Below are positions 33,832-43,911 of a stretch of DNA of 64,000 nucleotides, in pieces (positions within the stretch are counted from its first letter, which is position 1; each line of letters begins with the position of its first letter). Source of the stretch: Methylosinus sp. Sm6 (lineage in GTDB: Bacteria; Pseudomonadota; Alphaproteobacteria; Rhizobiales; Beijerinckiaceae); the NCBI RefSeq assembly GCF_019802345.1, contig NZ_JAINDZ010000014.1:1-64000 (forward strand), given 5' to 3'. The notes beneath the pieces were generated by a model. It was given only the letters and a program-made list of their open reading frames with translations, searched no databases and had not been told where the DNA came from. Position numbers and translations under genes: made by a program.

Positions 33832-34386
33832 GTGTTTTTGCGCGCGGCTTTTTTCGGGGGCGTCGTCGTCCTCTCGGCTTCCTTCGCTCACTCCGCCGAA
33901 CGCCGTCCCGCCGCCCCGGCCGCTGCGGTCGCGCCGCCCGCCGCTTCCGCCGCCGCCCCGCCCGCGGCCAGCCCCGCGCAGATCGCTCTCGCCCGCGCGG
34001 TCATCGTCGATTCCGGCATTTCCTCGTCGTTCCAGCTGATCATTCCGCAATATCTCGAGCAGATTGCGCTGTCGGTGACGCGGACGCGGCCGGAGCTCGT
34101 CGCCGATCTCAATCTGGTGCTCGCCGATGTGAGGCCGGACTTCGACAAGAAGGTCGACGAGATGATCGACAGCGCCGCGCATCTCTATGCGCAGAGACTG
34201 ACCCAGAAGGAGCTCGAGGACGTCTCGGCCTTCTTCAAGAGCGCGTCGGGGCGCAAATACGTGGGCTCGCAGCCCTTTTTGATGAACGACATGTTCGTCG
34301 CCATGCAGGCGTGGTCGCAGAAGATTTCCGTCGACATGATGTCGCGCGTGCGCGAAGAGATGCGCAAGAAGGGCCATGAGCTCTAG
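33832..34386 (+). CDS. DUF2059 secreted protein
   Basis: The 184-residue exported protein has a signal peptide (ending AFAHSAE region), a Pro/Ala linker, and the DUF2059 body QLIIPQYLEQIALSV...LTQKELEDVSAFFKSASGRKYV. AAGGAG at 33817-33822 abuts ATG 33823 with almost no spacing but stands 9 nt before GTG 33832, so GTG 33832 is preferred; the difference is three residues. Function is unknown. Confidence 0.85.
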   Translation: MFLRAAFFGGVVVLSASFAHSAERRPAAPAAAVAPPAASAAAPPAASPAQIALARAVIVDSGISSSFQLIIPQYLEQIALSVTRTRPELVADLNLVLADVRPDFDKKVDEMIDSAAHLYAQRLTQKELEDVSAFFKSASGRKYVGSQPFLMNDMFVAMQAWSQKISVDMMSRVREEMRKKGHEL

Positions 34387-34420
34387 CGGCGTGCGTCGAC
34401 GAATTTGAAGCCTCTCGAGT

Positions 34421-34474
34421 GCGAGCCTGAAGGCTCGCGGTCCAGGGCCGCGCTTGGACCGCGAGCCTTCAGGC
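34421..34474. repeat. REP-like element, paired head-to-head copies
   Basis: GCGAGCCTGAAGGCTCGCGG is followed at ~14 bp by its inverted partner CCGCGAGCCTTCAGGC, with TGGACC/GGTCCA arms. It lies 35 bp past the DUF2059 stop. Confidence 0.75.
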
Positions 34475-34536
34475 CTGCTCAAATCGGCTGAATCACGCCA
34501 CTGGGGCGTCGACGTCGAGCGAGCCGCTATATAGTG

Positions 34537-34560
34537 GAGCGAGCCTGAAGGCTCGCTCTC
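34537..34560. repeat. REP-like element, single copy before gor
   Basis: GAGCGAGCCTGAAGGCTCGCTC is a palindrome 36 bp upstream of gor, the second REP-like unit in this spacer. Confidence 0.7.
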
Positions 34561-34596
34561 GCGAGAGCGCCGGCCGGCCCGAGATCGGGGTTCGAC

Positions 34597-35970
34597 ATGA
34601 CGCAATATGACTATGATCTCGTCGTTCTGGGCGCAGGTTCGGGCGGCGTGCGCGCGGCGCGCATCGCCGCCGGCCATGGCGCCAAGGTGGCCGTCGCCGA
34701 GGAGTTCCGCATCGGCGGCACTTGCGTGATCCGCGGCTGCGTGCCGAAGAAGCTCTATGTGATGGCGAGCCGCTTCCACGATGATTTCGCGGATGCGGCC
34801 GGCTTCGGCTGGACGGTCGGCGAAGCGCGCTTCGACTGGGGCGAGCTCGTCGCCGCCAAGGAGGCGGAGATCACGCGCCTCTCCGGCCTCTATGCGCAAA
34901 ATCTCGAAAAATCCGGCGTCGAGATCGTGCGCCGGCGCGGCGTCGTCGCCGGCCCGAACGCGGTCGCCTTCGCCGACGGCCGCCGCGTCTCGACGCGCTG
35001 CATTCTCGTCGCGACGGGCGGCGCGCCGACGCAGCATCCGCAAATCCCCGGGATCGACTATGCGATCTCCTCCAATGAAATTTTCGACCTTGCGGAATTT
35101 CCGCAGCGCCTGCTCGTGGTCGGCGGCGGCTATATCGGCGTCGAATTCGCCAGCGTGTTCGTGCGGCTCGGCGCGAAGACGCATCTTTCGCTGCGCGCCG
35201 AGCTGCCGCTGCGCGGGTTCGACGAGGATTTGCGCCGTCTCCTGCGCGACGGCCTCGTCGCCGCGGGCGTCGACATCCACGCTGGCGCGCTGCCGACCCG
35301 CATCGAGAAGACGGCGAGCGGCCTCGCGGTCACGCTGCAGGACGAGAGCCGGCTCGAGGTCGACGCCGTGCTGGTCGCGACCGGCCGCGCGCCGCTGACG
35401 CGAGGGCTTGGCCTCGAGGCGGCGGGCGTCGCGCTGAAGGAGAATGGCGCGATCGTCGTCGACGCTTATTCGCGCAGCAGCGTTCCGTCCATCTTTGCGG
35501 TCGGCGACGTCACCGATCGGCTCAATCTGACGCCCGTGGCGATCCGCGAAGGCCACGCCTTCGCCGACACCGTGTTCGGCGGGCTCGACGTCGCGGTCGA
35601 TCATGCGCTCGTGCCGACCGCCGTGTTCACGACGCCGGAGATCGGCACGGTCGGCCTCACCGAGGCGGAGGCGAGCGCGAAGGCGAAGCGCCTGCTCGTT
35701 TTCGAGACGAGCTTCAGGCCGATGCGCGCGACCTTGTCGAAGCGCGCCGAAAAAGTGTTCATGAAAATCCTGGTCGACGGCGACAGCGATCAGGTGCTGG
35801 GCGTGCATATTCTCGGGCCGGAGGCGGGCGAGATGGCGCAGCTGCTGGCGATCTCGCTGCGTCTTCGCGCGCGCAAGGCCGATTTCGACCAGACCATGGC
35901 GCTGCATCCCTCGCTGGCCGAGGAATTGGTGACCATGCGCTCGCCCTCGCGCATCGTCGAGCGCGCCTGA
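34597..35970 (+). CDS. gor: Glutathione-disulfide reductase
   Basis: Gor reduces glutathione disulfide with NADPH. The 457-residue flavoprotein shows FAD motif VLGAGSGGVRAARIA, redox motif GGTCVIRGCVPKKLYV (C-x4-C), NADPH motif VVGGGYIGVEFASVF, and the C-terminal HPSLAEELV with the active-site histidine. Length and motifs are typical. Confidence 0.95.
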   Translation: MTQYDYDLVVLGAGSGGVRAARIAAGHGAKVAVAEEFRIGGTCVIRGCVPKKLYVMASRFHDDFADAAGFGWTVGEARFDWGELVAAKEAEITRLSGLYAQNLEKSGVEIVRRRGVVAGPNAVAFADGRRVSTRCILVATGGAPTQHPQIPGIDYAISSNEIFDLAEFPQRLLVVGGGYIGVEFASVFVRLGAKTHLSLRAELPLRGFDEDLRRLLRDGLVAAGVDIHAGALPTRIEKTASGLAVTLQDESRLEVDAVLVATGRAPLTRGLGLEAAGVALKENGAIVVDAYSRSSVPSIFAVGDVTDRLNLTPVAIREGHAFADTVFGGLDVAVDHALVPTAVFTTPEIGTVGLTEAEASAKAKRLLVFETSFRPMRATLSKRAEKVFMKILVDGDSDQVLGVHILGPEAGEMAQLLAISLRLRARKADFDQTMALHPSLAEELVTMRSPSRIVERA

Positions 35971-35993
35971 CGACGCGCTTCTCGACGCGCGGC

Positions 35994-37013
35994 TCACACA
36001 TATTGCAGCAGCGCGCCGAGATCGAAGCTGGAGCGCCGGCCGAGATCGTCGGCGCTCGTCTCGAGAAAGCGTTCCGCCCGGCGCCGCCCCTCCTCGCGCA
36101 GAAGGGAGAGGAAATCCCATTCGGCGATGAGCTTCGAGGACGCGCTGAGCTCGGCGGACATGTCGGTCGCAATGGCGTGAATGCGCATCGAGGCCCACAG
36201 CGCGCCCTCGCTATGGCCCGGGTCGGCGACCTCGTGCAGCAGCGCGATCATGCGCAGCTCTTTCAGCAGCGGCGAGTTGAAGGCGATCTCGTTGAGGCGA
36301 TTGGAGATATCGATCGCCGAGCGCGGCGCGCCCCGACGCTCGATCGGATTGATCTGGATGAGGATCGTGTCCTTCGACTCGCATTCGCGCACGAGCGGCG
36401 TGATCGTCGGATTGCCGGAATAGCCGCCGTCCCAATAGGCTTCGCCGTCGATCTCCACCGCTCGGAACAAGGTCGGCAGACAGGCGGAGGCAAGCAGAGC
36501 CTCCACGGTGAGATCGGCGTTGCGGAAGACGCGTCCATGTCCCGTCGCCACATTGGTGGCGGTGACGAAGAGCTTGATCGGCGCCCGCGCCAGGCGCTCG
36601 AAGTCGATGGTCTCGCGCAATATGTCGCGCAGCGGGTTGGAGCCAGAGGGATCGAGATCATAGGGCGAGAAGATGCGCGACGCGATGTCCATTGCGAGGA
36701 AGGCTGGAGAATTGTCCAAGGTCCAGCGGCCGAGCAGCATGTCGAGCGGGTTGCGCCGTATCGGGCTGAATCGCGCCGCGTCGGCGACGCGCCGCCAGAA
36801 GCCTTCCATCGCGGCGCGGGCGCCGTCGACGCCGCCCGCGCAATAGCCGTCGATGAGGAGGGCGGCGTTCATCGCTCCGGCCGATGTGCCGGAGACGCCG
36901 TCGATCCTGAGCCATGGCTCCTCGATGAGACGCTCGAGCGCGCCCCAGGTGAAAGCTCCATGCGCGCCGCCGCCCTGCAGCGCCAGATCGACGATGAGCA
37001 TGTCGCGAGCCAT
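35994..37013 (-). CDS. Patatin-like phospholipase
   Basis: The 339-residue protein has the oxyanion loop LQGGGAHGAFTWGALERL, the nucleophile GVSGTSAGAMNAALL (G-x-S-x-G), and the catalytic aspartate in DGGYSGNPTITPL. No signal peptide, so it acts in the cytosol or on the inner leaflet. ATG 37013 is chosen; ATG 37001 is also possible. It could hydrolyse phospholipids or storage polyester; substrate not evident. Confidence 0.92.
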   Translation of the reverse strand: MARDMLIVDLALQGGGAHGAFTWGALERLIEEPWLRIDGVSGTSAGAMNAALLIDGYCAGGVDGARAAMEGFWRRVADAARFSPIRRNPLDMLLGRWTLDNSPAFLAMDIASRIFSPYDLDPSGSNPLRDILRETIDFERLARAPIKLFVTATNVATGHGRVFRNADLTVEALLASACLPTLFRAVEIDGEAYWDGGYSGNPTITPLVRECESKDTILIQINPIERRGAPRSAIDISNRLNEIAFNSPLLKELRMIALLHEVADPGHSEGALWASMRIHAIATDMSAELSASSKLIAEWDFLSLLREEGRRRAERFLETSADDLGRRSSFDLGALLQYV

Positions 37014-37143
37014 GCAATCCAACCAATGTGAACAGCGATCGACGAAGAAAGATAGAGCGCCGCGGCAAGATAGCGACCGGGGCGGCGCATGGGCCGAGGC
37101 TCGGCTCCAGCGGCTTGCGTCAGCCGATTTGCGATCTCTGAGA

Positions 37144-37170
37144 GAGCGAGCCTGAAGGCTCGCGGTCCAG
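37144..37170. repeat. REP-like element between patatin and cox4-type genes
   Basis: GAGCGAGCCTGAAGGCTCGC followed by GGTCCAG. One of six related sites in the window; this one lies in a divergent intergenic region. Confidence 0.7.
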
Positions 37171-37332
37171 CAATTCACGAGACGCCGTCGCCGCGCGGCG
37201 ATCGAAGCGCGCGATTCGGTCGCGCTGGTCGGGGGTCGGCGCGACGCGCATGCGGTTGCAGGATCGCCCGCGCTCGTCTAGCATGAGCCATGCGTCGGCC
37301 CTCGACGGACGACGAAATCGAAGGGGAGAGAA

Positions 37333-37476
37333 ATGGCCGAGCATCACAAGGCCGCGTCCGGCGATGAATTCGCCGAGCACGAGGCCACCTATAAGGGCTT
37401 CCTGAAACTGCTGAAAATTTCCACCGGCGCCACCATCGCCGCGCTGGTCCTTCTCTATTTCTTCCTGGCGCGCTGA
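37333..37476 (+). CDS. Small aa3-type cytochrome c oxidase subunit IV (COX4_pro_2)
   Basis: The 47-residue product, MAEHHKAASGDEFAEHEATY..., ends in a single membrane helix (TGATIAALVLLYFFLA). The D-E-x-x-E-H-E-x-T-Y-x-G-F motif is characteristic of the alphaproteobacterial aa3 oxidase subunit IV. AAGGGGAGAG precedes ATG 37333. It commonly precedes pntAA in this group, as here. Confidence 0.88.
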   Translation: MAEHHKAASGDEFAEHEATYKGFLKLLKISTGATIAALVLLYFFLAR

Positions 37477-37582
37477 GCGCTCGGAACTCTTCGACAGCCT
37501 CGAGACAAACGCCGACCCGCACGGCGCGCTCGCCCGAATGTGATCGGACGAGGGCATGCGCCTGCGAACAAGGAGTTTCGTC

Positions 37583-38719
37583 ATGCGCATTGCTGTTCCC
37601 GCCGAGTCCGACAAGAATGAGACGCGCGTCGCTGCGACGCCGGAGACCGTGAAAAAATTCAAGAACCTCGGCGCCGAGGTCGTGGTTCAGTCCGGCGCCG
37701 GCGCCGCCTCCGGCTTCGCCGACGCGGACTATGCCGCGGCCGGCGCGGCTATCGCCGACAGCGCCGCCGGCGCGCTCGACAACGCCGAGATCGTGCTGCG
37801 CGTGCGCCGGCCCTCCGCCGCCGAGGTCGCGGGCGCCGCGAGAGGCGCCGCCGTCATTTCCATCGCCGACCCCTTCGGACATGAAAAGGAGCTCCAGGAG
37901 CTCGCGGCGTCGGGGGTCGCCGCCTTCGCGATGGAGCTCATGCCGCGCATCACCCGCGCGCAAGTGATGGACGTCTTGTCCTCCCAAGCCAATATCGCGG
38001 GCTACCGCGCGGTGATCGACGCGGCCGCCGACTATGGCCGGGCCATTCCGATGATGATGACGGCGGCGGGAACCGTTCCCGCCGCCAAAATTTTTGTGAT
38101 GGGCGTCGGCGTCGCCGGGCTGCAGGCGATCGCCACCGCGCGGCGTCTCGGCGCCATCGTCTCGGCGACCGATGTGCGGCCGGCGACCAAGGAGCAGGTC
38201 GAATCCCTCGGCGCCAAATTCATCGCGGTCGAGAACGACGAGTTCCGCCAGGCCGAGACCGCGGGCGGCTACGCCAAGGAAATGTCGCCGGAATACAGGC
38301 AAGCCCAGGCCGAGCTGGTGGCGGCGCATATCGCCAAGCAGGACATCGTCATCACCACCGCGCTCATTCCCGGCCGACCGGCGCCGAGGCTGATCTCGGC
38401 GGCGATGGCGCGCTCCATGCGGGCGGGCTCGGTCATCATCGATCTCGCGGCCGAGCGCGGCGGCAATTGCGAATTGACCCGGCCCGGCGAAACCACCATC
38501 GACTCCGGCGTCAAGATCGTCGGCGCCGTGAACCTCGCCGGGCGTCTGCCCGCCACCGCCTCCAGCCTCTACGCCAAGAACCTGCTCGCCTTCGTCGAGA
38601 CGCTGATCTCCAAGGAAACCAGGTCCCTGGCGATCGATTGGGAGGACGAGCTGGTGAAGGCGACCGCGCTCACCCGCGACGGCGCCGTGATCGATCCGCG
38701 CTTCGCGCCCAAGGCGTGA
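37583..38719 (+). CDS. pntAA: NAD(P) transhydrogenase subunit alpha part 1
   Basis: The 378-residue protein binds NAD in the proton-pumping transhydrogenase. It has the N-terminal MRIAVPAESDKNETRVAATPE, the Rossmann loop VMGVGVAGLQAIATARRLGA, and RPATKEQVESLGA. ATG 37583 has AAGGAG upstream. It is the first of three pnt genes with 75- and 5-bp gaps. Confidence 0.96.
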   Translation: MRIAVPAESDKNETRVAATPETVKKFKNLGAEVVVQSGAGAASGFADADYAAAGAAIADSAAGALDNAEIVLRVRRPSAAEVAGAARGAAVISIADPFGHEKELQELAASGVAAFAMELMPRITRAQVMDVLSSQANIAGYRAVIDAAADYGRAIPMMMTAAGTVPAAKIFVMGVGVAGLQAIATARRLGAIVSATDVRPATKEQVESLGAKFIAVENDEFRQAETAGGYAKEMSPEYRQAQAELVAAHIAKQDIVITTALIPGRPAPRLISAAMARSMRAGSVIIDLAAERGGNCELTRPGETTIDSGVKIVGAVNLAGRLPATASSLYAKNLLAFVETLISKETRSLAIDWEDELVKATALTRDGAVIDPRFAPKA

Positions 38720-38794
38720 ACGCCGCCGCTCGGGCGATCGGAATTCGCTCCGAACGAAACAGCTCCGGTTCAGCGAGAAGAAAGGGCGTTTGAC

Positions 38795-39244
38795 ATGGCA
38801 AGCGACACGACGCAGCAATTGCTCGAATCGGCCCGTCAAGCGGCGGAGGCCACGAAGCGCCTCGCCGAGCAGGCGCAGGCCTATTCCGATCAGCTCTCGC
38901 AAGTGGCAGCGGCGGCTTCCTCGCACGGCCTCGCCGGCGCCGTCGATCCGGTGGTGTTCCGGCTGGCGATCTTCGCCCTCGCGGTGTTCGTCGGCTATTA
39001 TGTCGTCTGGTCGGTGACGCCGGCGCTGCACACGCCGCTGATGTCGGTGACCAACGCCATCTCCTCGGTCATCGTCGTCGGCGCCCTGCTCTCCGTCGGC
39101 GTCGACTCGGCGGCCGACGCCACGGGCGGCTCCGCCGTCGCGCGCTGGCTCGGCTTCATCGCGCTCGCCCTCGTCAGCGTCAATATATTCGGCGGCTTCC
39201 TCGTCACCGAGCGAATGCTGTCGATGTATAAGAAGAAGGGCTGA
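38795..39244 (+). CDS. pntAB: NAD(P) transhydrogenase subunit alpha part 2
   Basis: The 149-residue protein has a polar alpha-helical N-terminus and three to four membrane helices ([51 protein letters not shown]) with [12 protein letters not shown], a proton-channel signature. It is the membrane half of the alpha chain, split off as usual in alphaproteobacteria. Confidence 0.95.
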   Translation: MASDTTQQLLESARQAAEATKRLAEQAQAYSDQLSQVAAAASSHGLAGAVDPVVFRLAIFALAVFVGYYVVWSVTPALHTPLMSVTNAISSVIVVGALLSVGVDSAADATGGSAVARWLGFIALALVSVNIFGGFLVTERMLSMYKKKG

Positions 39245-39249
39245 TCGAG

Positions 39250-40647
39250 ATGAGCGCCAATCTCTCCGTCCTCCTCTATCTCGCCGCCGGCATATTGTTC
39301 ATCCTGGCGCTGCGCGGCCTCTCCTCGCCGGCGACGTCGCGCCAGGGCAATCTCTACGGCATGATCGGCATGGGCGTCGCCGTGGCGACGACGCTGCTGC
39401 TGCGCCTGCCGAGTTTCGGCGCGCTGGTCCTGATCGTGATCGGCGCCGGAGCGGGCGGCGGCGTCGGCGCTTATGTGGCCAAGCACGTCGAAATGACGAA
39501 GATGCCGCAGCTCGTGGCCTTCTTCCATTCGCTCGTCGGCCTCGCCGCCGTGCTCGTCGCCGGCAGCGCCTTTTATGCGCCGCAGGCCTTCGGCATCGGC
39601 CTCCCCGGACATATCGAAGGCGGCAGCCTCTTCGAAATGTCGCTCGGCGCGGCGATCGGCGCCATCACCTTCACCGGCTCCGTGATCGCTTTCTTGAAGC
39701 TCGACGAGCGCATGACCGGCAAGCCGATCCTCTTGCCCGAGCGTCACACGATCAACATATTGCTCGGCGTCGCGCTCGTCGGCTTCATCGTCCTGTTCGC
39801 GACGACCGAGAGCGGCTTCTGGCTCTTCCTCATCATTCTCGTGTCGCTGGCGCTCGGCGTCACGCTGATCATACCGATCGGCGGCGCCGACATGCCGGTC
39901 GTCGTGTCGATGCTCAACTCCTATTCGGGATGGGCGGCGGCCGGCATCGGCTTCACTCTGGGCAATCTCGCGCTCATCATCACCGGCGCGCTGGTCGGCT
40001 CCTCGGGCGCGATCCTCTCCTACATCATGTGCAAGGGAATGAACCGCTCCTTCGTCTCCGTCATTCTCGGCGGCTTCGGCGGCGAGACGGCGGCGGCCGC
40101 AGGCGTGGTGGAGAAGCGTCCGGTGAAGCAGGGCTCGGCGGAGGACGCCGGCTATATCATGCAGAACGCCGGCAAGGTGATCGTCGTGCCCGGCTATGGC
40201 ATGGCGGTCGCGCAGGCGCAGCACGCCCTGCGCGAAATGGCCGATCTCCTGAAGAAGGAAGGCGTCGAGGTGAAATACGCCATTCACCCGGTGGCGGGAC
40301 GCATGCCCGGCCATATGAACGTGCTGCTGGCCGAAGCCAATGTCCCCTATGACGAGGTCTTCGAGCTCGAGGACATCAACTCGGAATTCGGCCAGGCCGA
40401 CGTCGCCTTCGTGATCGGCGCCAATGACGTGACCAATCCCGCCGCCAAGACCGATCCGCAATCGCCGATCTATGGCATGCCGATCCTCGACGTCGAAAAG
40501 GCCAAGACGGTGCTGTTTTTAAAGCGCGGCATGGGCTCGGGCTACGCCGGCGTCGAGAACGAGCTGTTCTTTCGTCCGAACACGATGATGCTGTTCGGCG
40601 ACGCCAAGAAGACGGTCGAGTCGATCGTCAAGGCGCTGGCGCACTGA
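39250..40647 (+). CDS. pntB: NAD(P) transhydrogenase subunit beta
   Basis: The 465-residue protein has about nine membrane helices and a C-terminal NADP domain with VPGYGMAVAQAQHAL, YAIHPVAGRMPGHMNVLLAEA and GANDVTNPAA. With pntAA/AB it uses the proton gradient to make NADPH. The gene starts 5 bp after pntAB. Confidence 0.97.
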   Translation: MSANLSVLLYLAAGILFILALRGLSSPATSRQGNLYGMIGMGVAVATTLLLRLPSFGALVLIVIGAGAGGGVGAYVAKHVEMTKMPQLVAFFHSLVGLAAVLVAGSAFYAPQAFGIGLPGHIEGGSLFEMSLGAAIGAITFTGSVIAFLKLDERMTGKPILLPERHTINILLGVALVGFIVLFATTESGFWLFLIILVSLALGVTLIIPIGGADMPVVVSMLNSYSGWAAAGIGFTLGNLALIITGALVGSSGAILSYIMCKGMNRSFVSVILGGFGGETAAAAGVVEKRPVKQGSAEDAGYIMQNAGKVIVVPGYGMAVAQAQHALREMADLLKKEGVEVKYAIHPVAGRMPGHMNVLLAEANVPYDEVFELEDINSEFGQADVAFVIGANDVTNPAAKTDPQSPIYGMPILDVEKAKTVLFLKRGMGSGYAGVENELFFRPNTMMLFGDAKKTVESIVKALAH

Positions 40648-40657
40648 CGCCCGGGAA

Positions 40658-40720
40658 GAGCGAGCCTGAAGGCTCGCGGTCCAGGCGGCGCGCAATCGGA
40701 CCGCGAGCCTTAAAGGCTCG
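40658..40720. repeat. REP-like element between convergent pntB and gcrA
   Basis: GAGCGAGCCTGAAGGCTCGC then GGTCCAGG, followed by an inverted partner, GGACCGCGAGCCTTAAAGG with a small change. It may act as a transcript-end element for one or both genes. Confidence 0.72.
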
Positions 40721-40748
40721 CAGCTCGAAGCACGCGAGGTTAGAGAAG

Positions 40749-41291
40749 TCAGGCGATGCGGGCGGTCTTCATATCGTCGCGGGAGCGGCGGCGATCCTGC
40801 GCCGGCTGATAGGCGACCTGCGCATGGAAGCCGCAATAGGGTCCGCCGGCGCCGCCGGGCGTGCGCGCGCCGCAGAAGCGGAACTCCGCCGAGGTCGGAT
40901 CGCCGATCGGCCAGCGGCACATTGTTTCGCGCAGCTCCATGATGGTGACCCGCTCGGTCATCGGAATCACCACCTCCTCTTGCGGCCGCGCCTCCACCTG
41001 CGGCAACGCGCAGGGAGAGAGAGCCAGCGCCACATTGCCCATGACGCTTGGCGCGCTCGCGGCCGCGGCGCGGACGGCGACGCCATTCTGCTGCAAGCGC
41101 GGCTGCTTGGCGGCACGCGGTCGCGCCGCGATGGGCGTCTTGGCGCGCTGTGACAGCCCGAGCCTGTGAATCTTCCCGATGACGGCGTTGCGCGTGATGC
41201 CGGCGCCGATCTCCGCCGCCACTTGACTGGCGCTGAGCCCTTCGTTCCAGAGCCTGCGCAGCAGCTCGACGCGCTCGTCGGTCCAGGACAT
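40749..41291 (-). CDS. gcrA: Cell-cycle regulator GcrA
   Basis: GcrA activates sigma70 promoters carrying GANTC sites methylated by CcrM. The 180-residue product has the diagnostic N-terminal MSWTDERVELLRRLWNEGLS and helix-turn-helix TRNAVIGKIHRLGL, and the C-terminal CRWPIGDPTSAEFRFCGARTP...YCGFHAQVAYQP that contacts RNA polymerase. ATG 41291 has GAGGAGG upstream. Confidence 0.97.
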   Translation of the reverse strand: MSWTDERVELLRRLWNEGLSASQVAAEIGAGITRNAVIGKIHRLGLSQRAKTPIAARPRAAKQPRLQQNGVAVRAAAASAPSVMGNVALALSPCALPQVEARPQEEVVIPMTERVTIMELRETMCRWPIGDPTSAEFRFCGARTPGGAGGPYCGFHAQVAYQPAQDRRRSRDDMKTARIA

Positions 41292-41328
41292 GAGGATCCT
41301 CCTCGAATAACCTTGGTTCCTGCCGCAA

Positions 41329-41464
41329 GAATCGGCGAACGCTCGCGCAACCGGCATGGCCGGAGTCGATACGACGCACTCGCACTCGCTTGAAAAACGC
41401 CGCACGGGACGTCGTGGGCGATGACGCAGACGCTACTCTACGAGTTGAATCACGCGCAAGAGTC
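41329..41464. promoter_or_regulatory. Cluster of four GANTC (CcrM methylation) sites upstream of gcrA
   Basis: GANTC sites occur at 41329-41333 (GAATC), 41363-41367 (GAGTC), 41447-41451 (GAATC) and 41460-41464 (GAGTC). Four in 136 bp is far above what this base composition predicts (roughly 0.4). They lie between gcrA (minus) and argD (plus), fitting cell-cycle control by methylation state. Confidence 0.65.
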
Positions 41465-41767
41465 CCTGGCAAGTGGCGCAGACGTTCCCCACAACGTAAT
41501 GCTGCAATATTGCCTGCGAGCGTTGCGCGAAGGATGCGTCGGCGCGTCGCGGCGGTCGCCGAGACTGCGCGTATATCCTTGCGCGGCCGCCCTCGGCGAC
41601 CATTGGCGAGCGATCGCCTTTCGAAACAGATTTGACCGGCGTCGGGGGAGACCCTAGAATATCGGCTCGCGAGAGTTGCCGCCCCTCGGGGCGGCACTTT
41701 GATTTTTGGCCCCTTCCGCGCGTTTCGAAGACCACGCGCGGCCGGATCCTCTCGATGGAGGAGCCCC

Positions 41768-42964
41768 GTGGTCTCCGCGCTGTTTCCGACCTATCCGCGA
41801 GCCGACCTCGCTTTCGAGAAGGGCGAGGGCGCATGGCTCGTCGCGAGCGACGGCGAGCGCTATCTCGACTTCGGCTCCGGCGTCGCGGTCAATTCGCTCG
41901 GCCATGCGCATCCGCATCTCGTCGGGACCTTGAACGCCGCGGCGGCCGCGCCATGGCACGTCTCCAATCTGTTTCGCGTCCCCTCGGCCGAGCGTCTCGC
42001 CGAGCGGCTGACGCAGGCGACCTTCGCCGATCTCGTCTTCTTCACCAATTCAGGCGCCGAGGCGGTCGAATGCGCGATCAAGACGGCGCGTAAATATCAC
42101 GCCGCGAATGGGCAGCCGGAGCGCTATCGGCTGATCACCTTCGAGGGCGCCTTCCACGGCCGCACGCTGGCGACCATCGCCGCCGGCGGCAATCCCAAAT
42201 ATCTCGACGGCTTCGGTCCGCCGGTCGACGGCTTCGACCAGGCGCCTTTCGGCGATCTCGCGGCGGTCCGCGCGCTGATCTCGCCGCAGACCGCCGGCAT
42301 CCTGCTCGAGCCGATCCAGGGCGAGGGCGGCGTGCGCGCCGCGCCGCCCGGCTTCCTCGCCGGCCTGCGCGCGCTCTGCGACGCGCAGGGCCTGCTGCTC
42401 GTCGTCGACGAGGTGCAGACGGGCGTCGGCCGCACGGGACGTTTTCTGGCGATCGAGCATTCCGGAGTCGCGCCGGACATCGCCGCCCTCGCCAAGGGCA
42501 TCGGCGGCGGCTTCCCGCTCGGCGCGTGCCTCGCGACGGCCGAGGCCGCCAAGGGCATGACGCTGGGCGCGCATGGCTCGACCTATGGCGGCAATCCGCT
42601 CGCCACGGCGGTCGGCAACGCCGTGCTGGATATCGTGCTGGAGCCGGGCTTCCTCGAGCGCGTCGCTCGCCTCGGCGGGCTGTTCCGCCAGAAGCTCGCC
42701 GAGCTCGAGGATCGCTATCCGCAAGTGATCGAGAGCGTGCGCGGCGAAGGGCTGATCTTCGGCCTCGAGACGCGCATTCCCAACATGGCCTTCGCGGCGG
42801 CGGCTCGCGCCGCGGGGCTTCTCACCATTCCGGCGAGCGGCAATGTCGTTCGCCTGCTGCCGCCGCTGATCGTCTCCGAGAACGAGATCGCCGAAGGCGT
42901 GCGGCGGCTCGAGATCGCCTGCGCCGCATCGACGCGGGAGAAGCGAGCGGGAGCAATCGGATGA
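41768..42964 (+). CDS. argD: Acetylornithine aminotransferase
   Basis: The 398-residue PLP enzyme has [20 protein letters not shown], the aspartate strand [13 protein letters not shown], and the PLP-lysine [14 protein letters not shown]. It makes N-acetylornithine in arginine synthesis. I chose GTG 41768 because GGAGGAG stands 3-4 nt upstream; an earlier frame start lacks a ribosome site. The stop overlaps argF (ATGA). Confidence 0.95.
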   Translation: MVSALFPTYPRADLAFEKGEGAWLVASDGERYLDFGSGVAVNSLGHAHPHLVGTLNAAAAAPWHVSNLFRVPSAERLAERLTQATFADLVFFTNSGAEAVECAIKTARKYHAANGQPERYRLITFEGAFHGRTLATIAAGGNPKYLDGFGPPVDGFDQAPFGDLAAVRALISPQTAGILLEPIQGEGGVRAAPPGFLAGLRALCDAQGLLLVVDEVQTGVGRTGRFLAIEHSGVAPDIAALAKGIGGGFPLGACLATAEAAKGMTLGAHGSTYGGNPLATAVGNAVLDIVLEPGFLERVARLGGLFRQKLAELEDRYPQVIESVRGEGLIFGLETRIPNMAFAAAARAAGLLTIPASGNVVRLLPPLIVSENEIAEGVRRLEIACAASTREKRAGAIG

Positions 42965-43911
42965 CCGCCCATGCGCAAGTGACGGGCGTCCGTCATTTCC
43001 TGGATATTTCGCAGGTTCCGGCGACGGAGCTGCGCCGCATCCTCGATCAGGCGGCGGCGATCAAGCGCAAGCGCGTGAAGGGTGCGCCGTCCGCCTGGCG
43101 GCCGCTCGACGGCAAGGCGCTGGCGATGATCTTCGACAAGCCGTCGACCCGCACGCGCGTCTCCTTCGATCTCGCGATGCGCGAGCTCGGCGGCGAGACC
43201 GTCATGCTCACCGGGCAGGAGATGCAGCTCGGGCGCGGCGAGACCATCGCCGACACGGCCCGCGTGCTGTCGCGCTTCGTCGACGCCATCGTCATCCGCA
43301 TTCTCGAGCATGATCAGCTCGAGGAGCTGGCGCGCTTCGCCAGCATTCCGGTGGTCAACGGCCTCACCAAGCTCTCGCATCCCTGCCAGGTGATGGCCGA
43401 TGTGCTGACGTTCGAGGAGCATCGCGGGCCGATCGCGGGCCGCACCGTGGCCTGGACCGGCGACGCCAATAATGTGCTGGCGAGCTGGGTCCATGCGGCG
43501 CAGCGCTTCGACTTCAAGATCAATGTGGCGACGCCGCCCGAACTCGCGCCGTCCGCCGCGCTGGTCGATTTCGCCCGCGCCAATGGCGTCGCTCTCACCC
43601 TCACCTCCGATCCTTTCGAGGCCGTCGCCGGCGCCGACGCCGTGATTTCCGATTGCTGGGTGTCGATGGGCGACGAGGAGGAGGAGGCGCGCCGCCATGC
43701 GCTGCTGTTCCCCTTCCAGGTGAACGCCAGGCTGATGGGCGCGGCGGCCAAGCACGCGATCTTCATGCACTGCCTGCCGGCTCACCGCGGCGAGGAGGTC
43801 ACCGACGAGGTCATCGACGGCCCGCAATCGGTGGTGTTCGACGAGGCGGAGAACCGCCTGCATGTGCAAAAGGGCGTGCTCGCTTGGTGCTTCGGGGCCA
43901 CCGCGCCGTGA
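42961..43911 (+). CDS. argF: Ornithine carbamoyltransferase
   Basis: The 316-residue enzyme forms citrulline. It has carbamoyl-phosphate motif [21 protein letters not shown], and the C-terminal ornithine motif [15 protein letters not shown] 42961 overlaps argD's stop by 4 bp; the stop overlaps hslO's GTG start. Confidence 0.97.
   Translation: MTAHAQVTGVRHFLDISQVPATELRRILDQAAAIKRKRVKGAPSAWRPLDGKALAMIFDKPSTRTRVSFDLAMRELGGETVMLTGQEMQLGRGETIADTARVLSRFVDAIVIRILEHDQLEELARFASIPVVNGLTKLSHPCQVMADVLTFEEHRGPIAGRTVAWTGDANNVLASWVHAAQRFDFKINVATPPELAPSAALVDFARANGVALTLTSDPFEAVAGADAVISDCWVSMGDEEEEARRHALLFPFQVNARLMGAAAKHAIFMHCLPAHRGEEVTDEVIDGPQSVVFDEAENRLHVQKGVLAWCFGATAP

Noticed and set aside
33784-36198. 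An 804-residue minus-strand open frame spanning DUF2059 and gor
   Set aside because: No domain content; the plus-strand genes are clear families with ribosome sites.
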